Shown here: in pieces, positions 1 through 3,791 of the stretch | Position numbering within the stretch: the stretch's first letter is position 1 | Layout: each line of letters opens with the position of its first letter | NCBI GenBank assembly: GCA_003168295.1 | Contig: PMST01000216.1 | Coordinates: 1-5,961, forward strand | DNA: 5,961 nt | Reading direction: 5' to 3' | Source of the DNA: Actinomycetota bacterium | GTDB taxonomy: Bacteria > Actinomycetota > Actinomycetes > Streptosporangiales > Streptosporangiaceae | The notes under the pieces: generated by a model | Told to the model about the DNA's origin: nothing | The model's input: the letters and a program-made list of their open reading frames with translations, nothing else | Databases searched by the model: none | Position numbers and translations under genes: made by a program

Positions 1-2
1 CG

Positions 3-74
3 CGTTACGGTGCTCATGCCGCGGACAGTCGACCTCAGGCAACCAGGGAGGAGATGCCATGCAGACCGCGGTGA
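3..74 (+). CDS. Possible 3' end of an upstream gene (tentative integrase tail)
   Basis: A reading frame entering from the left edge ends at TGA 72-74 and reads RYGAHAADSRPQATREEM plus a few residues. A Tyr followed by a His and then a short charged Ala/Arg/Glu helix resembles the tail of actinobacterial tyrosine recombinases just after the catalytic tyrosine. An integrase gene ending a few hundred bases from its own attP core is the usual layout, as in pSAM2. The match is short and the other two plus frames are also open here, so this is only a suggestion. The next possible start (ATG 59) overlaps it. If wrong, this stretch is simply non-coding left flank. Confidence 0.22.
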   Translation, partial: RYGAHAADSRPQATREEMPCRPR

Positions 75-148
75 TCACCCACGGCCGTCTGGGCTCTCGC
101 TGCGATGCCTTCGGCCAGCATGTGCGAGAAGGCGGTATCGGCGGCTAG
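59..148 (+). CDS. Short ORF (29 aa) with strong ribosome binding site
   Basis: ATG at 59 follows a very good Shine-Dalgarno (AGGGAGGAG, 45-53) with a five-base spacer. The frame runs 29 codons to TAG 146-148, encoding a peptide that starts MQTAVITHGRLGSRC. Third codon positions are mostly G or C, as expected of an actinomycete gene. I do not recognise the peptide. It may be a real small protein, or the surviving start of a gene cut off by a stop; no convincing continuation is seen after the stop. It overlaps the possible upstream gene end at 72-74, which would fit translational coupling. Confidence 0.28.
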   Translation: MQTAVITHGRLGSRCDAFGQHVREGGIGG

Positions 149-430
149 CGCTGCCGCGACCCGGCACCGCAGGCCCAGATGCTGTGGCCGCGGGCCAGTC
201 AGGGAAAGCGCCGCGATATATCGGCCTCAGCGGATGCCGTTGGCTCCCCGTTTGGCTCCCAGGTAGCGGACCGCCTCTGCGGCGCGTATCTGGATCAGAG
301 TTCTGCCTGGTCAGGCCGTACCCGCTGTTCATCCGCAAGGTGATGTATCAGATTGAGTGATTGCCTGCGAGCAGTACATCATTAGAACGATCATAGTTTC
401 GAAAAATAACATCTAAATGTAAACAATTTG
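149..430. other. Non-coding left arm of attachment region, AT-rich next to the core
   Basis: No convincing gene is seen. A long plus-strand frame here encodes an Arg/Pro-rich, low-complexity product and runs straight through the 23-bp repeat, which argues against it being a gene. The last ~70 bases (360-430) are clearly AT-rich compared with the rest of the window, a common property of phage and ICE attachment arms. A 10-bp palindrome (CGATATATCG) sits at 214-223. Confidence 0.5.
238..260 (+). repeat. 23-bp direct repeat, copy 1 (candidate integrase arm site)
   Basis: This 23-bp unit is identical to 577-599. Inside it the 9-mer TTGGCTCCC occurs twice, at 240-248 and 252-260, with a 12-bp period. 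It lies 170 bp left of the tRNA-derived core. A perfect repeat in the same orientation on both sides of the core is what arm-type binding sites of a tyrosine integrase look like (compare the P1/P2 sites of pSAM2, which have a different sequence). The binding role is inferred. Confidence 0.7.
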
Positions 431-486
<56 letters not shown>

Positions 487-750
487 TGGCCGGGAGGTGC
501 TGGGTACCGCCTGACGTGCCGTTTGGCTGTAGTCGCAATGGCCGGATATGGCCTGGCGCGGCCCCGTGCCTGCGGTCGTTGGCTCCCCGTTTGGCTCCCC
601 GTGATCTTGTTAGCGACGCTAATGTCCGGATGCTCGGGGACCTGAACCGTCGAGAGACCCGGGCCGTGTTTCATGACGAGAATCGAGGCTGGCGGCCGAC
701 CGACTGATAGCGCTGGGCGCGGCCGCTGGCATCCGTACAGCGCCGAACCG
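487..750. other. Right arm of attachment region, no gene seen
   Basis: Both strands were read here and no frame has the composition of a gene. It contains the second 23-bp repeat and a lone degenerate half-site (GTTTGGCT, 521-528) between the core and that repeat. The stretch ends at the promoter of the DUF6247-like gene. Confidence 0.5.
577..599 (+). repeat. 23-bp direct repeat, copy 2 (candidate integrase arm site)
   Basis: Identical over 23 bp to 238-260, same orientation, with the two TTGGCTCCC half-sites at 579-587 and 591-599. It lies about 100 bp right of the tRNA core. Together with copy 1 it brackets the core, the layout of a complete attP. Confidence 0.7.
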
Positions 751-762
751 TACTATGACGCC
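751..762 (+). promoter_or_regulatory. -10 box for leaderless transcript of the DUF6247-like gene
   Basis: TACTAT (751-756) fits the actinobacterial -10 consensus TANNNT and is followed by exactly six bases and then ATG at 763, placing the transcription start at or next to the A of the start codon. No Shine-Dalgarno is seen. This fixes the start at 763 rather than the in-frame ATG at 673. No clear -35 is present. Confidence 0.55.
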
Positions 763-1056
763 ATGAGCGCCCAGCCCGCTGAGCATCACGAGGACCCGCT
801 GGACCCGCAGCGAATCCTCAGGGAACTGCCTGACCGGGAGCGTACGAACTTCCTCACCGCCTACCGGGAAGCCCTGGATGCTGCGCGAGATCCTGCCGGG
901 TGGGGGCAACTGCGGCGGGTCTTGCGGCTCTGGAGCGGGATGGTGATCGCCACAAGCCGGCCCGGCTTCTACGAGGCGCAGGAAGCAGCGCTCACCGGGA
1001 CCGGCGGCGGGATGCTCCTCGAGGATTACATCCGCCTGCGCCGTCCCCCAGCGTGA
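763..1056 (+). CDS. DUF6247-like protein, probable antitoxin
   Basis: A 97-aa protein beginning MSAQPAEHHE. The body matches what I know of the DUF6247 family: a DPxxILRELPxxER opening (residues 14-27), the helix FLTAYREALDAARDP (30-44), a WGQLRRVLRLW segment (47-57) and the ending FYEAQEAALTGTGGGMLLED (69-88). It is mostly helical, soluble, with no membrane segment. The family has no established biochemical role that I know of; members are often found beside small RelE/ParE-like genes, which suggests an antitoxin. Here the TGA stop (1054-1056) overlaps the GTG start of the next gene (GTGA), so the two are translationally coupled. An earlier ATG at 673 would add a 30-residue tail of non-family sequence; the promoter position argues against it. 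Confident of the gene, moderately of the role. Confidence 0.8.
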   Translation: MSAQPAEHHEDPLDPQRILRELPDRERTNFLTAYREALDAARDPAGWGQLRRVLRLWSGMVIATSRPGFYEAQEAALTGTGGGMLLEDYIRLRRPPA

Positions 1057-1301
1057 AGTACCGGCCGCACCTGGAGTCCGGCGTGCTCCGGCAGATGCAC
1101 GGCCTTCCGGAGCACGGGTTTGACATGCTCGTGACGCTGCTGGCCAGGATCTGCGACGATCCATACGACCCGGTGTTTAGCGGACCGACCGGGGTGCCAC
1201 AACGACGTGTCGCGGACGTTGGCGACTTCGGGTTCATCGTCTTCGCGGTAGACGAAACCGCTGGTCTGATCCGCGTTTTCGACCTCGTGTGGACAGGCTG
1301 A
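1053..1301 (+). CDS. RelE/ParE-like small protein, probable toxin
   Basis: An 82-aa protein starting at GTG 1053, inside the stop of the gene before it. The pattern fits the RelE/ParE fold: two N-terminal helices (about residues 8-35, including the LPEHGFDMLVTLLARICDDP stretch), then a beta-rich half with RRVADVGDFGFIVFAVDE (51-68) and a closing strand IRVFDLVWTG (73-82). That closing 'V-D-x-V-W' strand is typical of RelE-superfamily toxins. Such proteins cleave mRNA at the ribosome or poison gyrase; which applies here cannot be told. Family assignment is by pattern, not by alignment. The tight 4-nt overlap with the DUF6247-like gene supports a toxin-antitoxin operon that would stabilise the mobile element. 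The frame is open upstream inside the previous gene, but that part is an out-of-frame reading of it. Confidence 0.72.
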   Translation: MKYRPHLESGVLRQMHGLPEHGFDMLVTLLARICDDPYDPVFSGPTGVPQRRVADVGDFGFIVFAVDETAGLIRVFDLVWTG

Positions 1302-1543
1302 CGCCGCAAGCCCATCAACGTTCGGTCACTGGATTTCAACGTACTTAACCCGTTGCTCCACCCGATGGACAGTAACCAAGCCGCCAGCGCCGCGGCTAAG
1401 CGCCGCGCCGAACCGGGTGATCTCTGCGCCTGAACGCATGACCCAAGGCAGATCAACGTCCGGATCTGCCGATGAGCGGATGCCCAATAGGCGATTTGGG
1501 TGCGCTGGGCCATAATGATCCTGCTGGCTGCAACAGGGATGGC
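1302..1543. other. Intergenic gap between convergent genes
   Basis: No gene is supported on either strand. It holds one GC-rich hairpin (1391-1407) and three scattered copies of TCAACGT (1315-1321, 1336-1342, 1453-1459), whose meaning is unclear. It lies between the 3' ends of the toxin-like gene and the F420-type enzyme gene. Confidence 0.45.
1391..1407. terminator. Possible bidirectional terminator hairpin
   Basis: CGCGGC (1391-1396) pairs perfectly with GCCGCG (1402-1407) around a TAAGC loop, in the gap between two convergent genes. There is no U tract, as is common in actinobacteria, so support is structural and positional only. Confidence 0.25.
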
Positions 1544-1945
1544 CTAGACCGGATCGCTGACGGTAATCACCACGCCGACGTTGCCATATGGGAACTTCCC
1601 CTTGCCGATATGGCCCAAAGTGTTGAAAAACTTGGAAACTGGCACCATCACGCCGTATTTCGTACGGATCCCGCGCTGAATCGCATCGAAGTCAGCGCCG
1701 GAGGTAACCAGCTCCGCTGTCCCCTCCGCTGACCGCGATCCGGCCTTCACGCGGCCACGCGCGTCAGAGGGCTGGAGCACAATCCTGGGATCGTTGCGCA
1801 GGCGCTTACATTTCCCGGAAGCCGATGATGTCCAGAAGCCAACGCGGCCTTCATCCAGCGCGATTATCCACGTAGGCGTGGGAACCGCTGCTCCCGACTT
1901 ACGGTATGTCGTAGATGCAACGTACTTCTCTTCGCTGATCGCCAT
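1544..1945 (-). CDS. PPOX-class probable F420-dependent oxidoreductase (Rv2061-like)
   Basis: A 133-aa single-domain split beta-barrel protein, normal length for the family. Recognisable segments are KYVASTTYRKSG and VPTPTWIIAL (residues 7-30), GRVGFWTSSASGKCKRLRNDPRIVLQPSDARGRV (33-66), EGTAELV (74-80), FDAIQRGIRTKYG (86-98) and the C-terminal FPYGNVGVVITV (118-129). These fit the Rv2061 subgroup of the pyridoxamine 5'-phosphate-oxidase-like superfamily, cytoplasmic enzymes thought to use F420H2; the substrate is unknown. Start ATG 1943-1945 is set by a -10 box six bases upstream. Codon use is less GC-biased at third positions than in the relaxase, suggesting separate acquisition. It runs in the same direction as the MmcQ/YjbR gene 126 bp upstream but has its own promoter. 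Likely cargo. F420 rather than flavin use is by family, not seen. Confidence 0.85.
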   Translation of the reverse strand: MAISEEKYVASTTYRKSGAAVPTPTWIIALDEGRVGFWTSSASGKCKRLRNDPRIVLQPSDARGRVKAGSRSAEGTAELVTSGADFDAIQRGIRTKYGVMVPVSKFFNTLGHIGKGKFPYGNVGVVITVSDPV

Positions 1946-1957
1946 GTCTCGATAGTA
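1946..1957 (-). promoter_or_regulatory. -10 box for leaderless transcript of the F420-type enzyme
   Basis: On the minus strand TACTAT (1957-1952) is followed by six bases (CGAGAC) and ATG at 1945. This is the same box and spacing as at 751. A weak -35 candidate, GGTCAC, lies 17 bp further upstream (1980-1975). Confidence 0.55.
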
Positions 1958-2071
1958 GGGACAAAGGCAGCCGCGTGACCGCCAAGACCTGGATCAATCT
2001 CTTGCGTCCTCATCTGCCGCGATTCGCGAGTGAAACTGTGGCGTCGGGGCGGCGAAGCCTCTGGACCTGTG

Positions 2072-2428
2072 TCATGGTGGGGGCGGGTGCTCGATGTCGT
2101 ATGCGGCGAGCAACCGGGTCGGGGCGCAGATCCTCCAGGACTCGATCACGAGCTCGGTCATCTCATCGAGGTCAACCCGGCTGAGCCGGACGAGGATTGC
2201 CGGATAGCCGTCGTAGTGAGGCGTGATGAAGAACTTCTCCGGTTCGGCCATGAGCAGTTCGTTGCGCTCATCGAGGCTGGCGCAACGCACGAACACCGCG
2301 TCTGGAAGTTCGTGCACGCGGATGAACAGATTGCTGCGCACCCGGAAAGAGGCAAGCCGGTTGTAGGATTTCTCGACGACCGCGGGCAGAGACAGCGCGA
2401 CCCGGCGAACGTCGTCCTCGGTCACCAT
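2072..2428 (-). CDS. MmcQ/YjbR family protein
   Basis: A 118-aa protein. It opens with the family's TEDDVRRVALSLPAVVEKS (residues 3-21) and continues with the FRVRSNLFIRV strand pair (28-38) and a VRCASLDERNELLMAEPEKFFITPHYDGYPAILVRL core (47-82), ending in the helix VDLDEMTELVIESWRICAP (85-103). These are hallmarks of the MmcQ/YjbR (formerly DUF419) family, small CyaY-like folds described as double-wing DNA-binding proteins; the cellular role is not established. Length is typical and the gene looks intact. Start ATG 2428 is chosen because a -10 box sits six bases before it. An in-frame GTG directly follows and cannot be excluded. The opposite strand has a long overlapping frame that is only its shadow. 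Confidence 0.87.
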   Translation of the reverse strand: MVTEDDVRRVALSLPAVVEKSYNRLASFRVRSNLFIRVHELPDAVFVRCASLDERNELLMAEPEKFFITPHYDGYPAILVRLSRVDLDEMTELVIESWRICAPTRLLAAYDIEHPPPP

Positions 2429-2440
2429 CCACCGATGTTA
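2429..2440 (-). promoter_or_regulatory. -10 box for leaderless transcript of the MmcQ/YjbR gene
   Basis: On the minus strand TAACAT (2440-2435) is followed by CGGTGG and ATG at 2428, again TANNNT, six bases, start codon. CGGTGG is too close to the ATG to act as a normal ribosome binding site. No good -35 is seen. Confidence 0.5.
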
Positions 2441-2621
2441 TGGCAGCTGATGCATGGCGCCTCCGCATCTGCTTCGAACCAGGCAGCAACGCGCTCACAT
2501 GCCGCGTATAGGGCCGAGCGCTATGAAGACGTCCTCCGGCGCGGTTAAAAAGATTCGCTCCGAAGACAATGCCTCACACGCGGCCGGAAGGCAGAGGTCA
2601 GGCGGTTGCTTGTGGAGTTTG

Positions 2622-2897
2622 TCAGCTAGAGGCTTCGTCTGGCCAGCGGTTGGCGGGCGTGACCACCATGCCGACGCCCGGGACAGGCACTAGGTAGCCC
2701 GATCTGGCGAGCCAGCCGTGAGCGCGCGCGGCGGTCTCCCGGGCGATGCCGAACCGTTCGGCGAGCTGGTTGCGGGACGGGACCGCATTACCGGGCGTCC
2801 ATTGCCCCGCCCTGATCTCAGCCTCGATGACCCGCGCGACCTGGAGGTACCGCGGAATTCCCGAGAGGTCGTCAAGATCATCTGACACACTGGTCAC
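2622..2897 (-). CDS. GntR-family transcriptional regulator, DNA-binding domain only
   Basis: A 91-aa protein that is essentially one GntR winged helix-turn-helix: IPRYLQVARVIEAEIRAGQW (14-33), the GNAVPSRNQLAERFGIARETAARAHGWLARSGYL core (36-69, recognition helix about 52-60) and the wing VPGVGMVVTP (72-81). Usual GntR proteins carry a further effector-binding domain of 100-150 residues; this one has none. Such short forms occur in actinomycete integrative elements, where KorSA of pSAM2 represses transfer genes, so it is probably a transfer or copy-control repressor. It is divergent from the 66-aa gene, with a 9-bp repeat array between them that starts inside its own 5' end, so it probably represses itself and its neighbour. 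Start is GTG 2897 or GTG 2888; the latter has TAGGGT (2901-2896) five bases upstream. Confidence 0.87.
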   Translation of the reverse strand: MTSVSDDLDDLSGIPRYLQVARVIEAEIRAGQWTPGNAVPSRNQLAERFGIARETAARAHGWLARSGYLVPVPGVGMVVTPANRWPDEASS

Positions 2898-2958
2898 CCT
2901 AGTTGACCGGGTGGAACAGGTGACCTATAGCGTGGACCAAGTGGACTAGGTGGACTAG
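2893..2958. repeat. Tandem 9-bp repeat array, likely GntR operator
   Basis: In 9-bp register the units are GTCACCCTA (2893), GTTGACCGG (2902), GTGGAACAG (2911) and GTGACCTAT (2920), then a 3-bp break, then GTGGACCAA (2932), GTGGACTAG (2941) and GTGGACTAG (2950). The three right-hand units are near-identical (GTGGACYAR) and the left ones progressively degenerate. The array fills the divergent intergenic region and covers the candidate promoters of both genes. It is the natural operator for the GntR regulator beside it; binding is inferred. Confidence 0.72.
2903..2931 (+). promoter_or_regulatory. Possible -35/-10 promoter inside the repeat array
   Basis: TTGACC (2903-2908) and TATAGC (2926-2931) are separated by 17 bp, a good sigma70-like pair pointing at the 66-aa gene, with a leader of about 30 bases. 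It competes with the leaderless box at 2956; both would be covered by a repressor bound to the array. Confidence 0.4.
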
Positions 2959-2967
2959 TATTTGCTT
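2956..2967 (+). promoter_or_regulatory. -10 box for leaderless transcript of the 66-aa gene
   Basis: TAGTAT (2956-2961) lies six bases before ATG 2968, the spacing seen at three other genes here. The box begins inside the last 9-bp repeat, so repeat occupancy would block it. Confidence 0.5.
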
Positions 2968-3168
2968 ATGACCGATGTGAGCAGTCTCCCCACCCCCTAC
3001 GACGCTGCCAGGGTCGCGACGTTCCTGGCCGAGCATCTATCGTGGTCGGCTTTCTGGGACAAACGCCACTGCGTTTGGCGCGTCTCGGAGCACGACCCGA
3101 ACTCCGACCTGTACGCCGAGAGCCGCGATGCGGACACCGTGATCCGTTACATGAGCGCGCATTCCTGA
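2968..3168 (+). CDS. Conserved-looking 66-aa protein of unknown function
   Basis: A 66-aa acidic protein, rich in Trp and Asp, with no membrane segment or signal peptide. It reads MTDVSSLPTPYDAARVATFL, then a SWSAFWDKRHCVWRVSEHD stretch (residues 25-43) that could form a beta hairpin, then NSDLYAESRDADTVIRYM (45-62), likely a strand and final helix. I recall similar short proteins near GntR regulators in actinomycete mobile elements but know no function or domain name. Start ATG 2968 is preferred over the TTG two codons earlier because of the -10 box at 2956. It is divergent from the GntR gene and shares the operator array, so it is probably under that regulator's control. It is convergent with the relaxase gene across a 173-bp gap. 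Confidence 0.72.
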   Translation: MTDVSSLPTPYDAARVATFLAEHLSWSAFWDKRHCVWRVSEHDPNSDLYAESRDADTVIRYMSAHS

Positions 3169-3180
3169 GATAGCAGCCCT

Positions 3181-3229
3181 GCGTCGTGACGCGAGCTCGT
3201 GACAGACTCCCACGGGGCGTCATTGACGC
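3181..3229. repeat. Two short inverted repeats of GCGTC/GACGC
   Basis: GCGTC-GT-GACGC (3181-3192) and GCGTCA-T-TGACGC (3217-3229) are near-perfect palindromes 36 bp apart, with a lone TGACGC half-site near 3261. An 8-bp palindrome CGAGCTCG (3192-3199), flanked by GTGAC direct repeats, lies between them. They fall in the gap between the 3' ends of the 66-aa gene and the relaxase. They could be terminators, a protein-binding site, or part of an origin of transfer; the sequence does not decide. Confidence 0.4.
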
Positions 3230-3341
3230 AACGGGTAGTCCTGCGGTCAGGTCATCATGCTGACGCGACTCGGGCCATGCCCGTCAGGCGGATAGCTGGC
3301 ATCGCCGTCACCTGCCGGTTTCAGGATGCACCGGGCCGCTG

Positions 3342-3791
3342 TCAGTCTGCGGCTTCCCAATCGGCGGCGCGGTCGGTGATGTGTTCGAGGATCTGTTCGG
3401 ATGGCGGGATTTCGGGTTTGGGTGGCTGCAGGATCGCTCCGGCGGCTGGTGCTGGCCAGGGCGGGAAGGCCTGGCCGAGGTCGCCGTAGCCGGGGTCTGC
3501 GGACGGGATGGTCAGGCTCTGCCGTTCGGCGAGACGTTGGGCGAACGTTCGGTGCTGGGCGGCCAGGTCCTTGATCCACTGGCCGGTGTCCTGGATCTGG
3601 TCACCGGTGGTGAGGGTGAGTTCGTGGCGCTGGGCTGGGGTGGGGGGCGGGGGTTCGGCGGAGCGCAGCGGCGGGTACTGGCGGCCAGGGTGGCGGCGGC
3701 GGAGTTCGGCGTCGGCGGCGACGGCGAGGTGCCGCTGGGCGCGGGTGGCGGCGTCCCAGTCGGCCCGGTCGGTCATGACGGCGGCGAACAC
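3342..3791 (-). CDS. C-terminal part of MobF relaxase in a shifted frame
   Basis: Reads from GTG 3791 to TGA 3342 as 149 aa, but its sensible protein sequence begins further upstream: codons from about 3857 give QQQTLAASYQALHDIYAERE and run into FAAVMTDRADWDAATRAQRH, LAVAADAELRRRHPG and PPLRSAEPPPPTP. This charged, probably coiled segment is, from memory, the usual C-terminus of actinobacterial MobF relaxases, so it belongs to the gene at 3773-5961 and was separated by a one-base shift. Third positions in this frame are almost all G or C from 3857 on, while the frame ending at 3773 loses that bias. An ATG at 3776 overlaps the upstream TGA as ATGA, so this piece might still be made by coupling. 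The tail ends in a Pro-rich linker and a short acidic helix. Confidence 0.72.
   Translation of the reverse strand: MFAAVMTDRADWDAATRAQRHLAVAADAELRRRHPGRQYPPLRSAEPPPPTPAQRHELTLTTGDQIQDTGQWIKDLAAQHRTFAQRLAERQSLTIPSADPGYGDLGQAFPPWPAPAAGAILQPPKPEIPPSEQILEHITDRAADWEAAD

Noticed and set aside
10..360. 116-codon plus-strand frame across the left arm
   Set aside because: The product is Arg/Pro-rich with no recognisable domain and it runs through the 23-bp repeat; better explained as chance openness in GC-rich DNA.
673..762. Upstream ATG 673 as start of the DUF6247-like gene
   Set aside because: It adds 30 residues outside the family pattern and would place the TACTAT promoter box inside the gene.
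992..1513. 173-codon minus-strand frame over the toxin-like gene and the following gap
   Set aside because: Antisense to a better-supported gene, with no domain I can name; the GWSNGLSTLKS stretch looked familiar but could not be tied to a protein family.
2030..2548. 172-codon plus-strand frame opposite the MmcQ/YjbR gene
   Set aside because: It is the shadow of a clear family member on the minus strand.
2893..2958. CRISPR array or replication iterons
   Set aside because: Units are 9 bp, contiguous and spacer-free, so not CRISPR; no replication initiator gene is adjacent, and the position over divergent promoters favours an operator.
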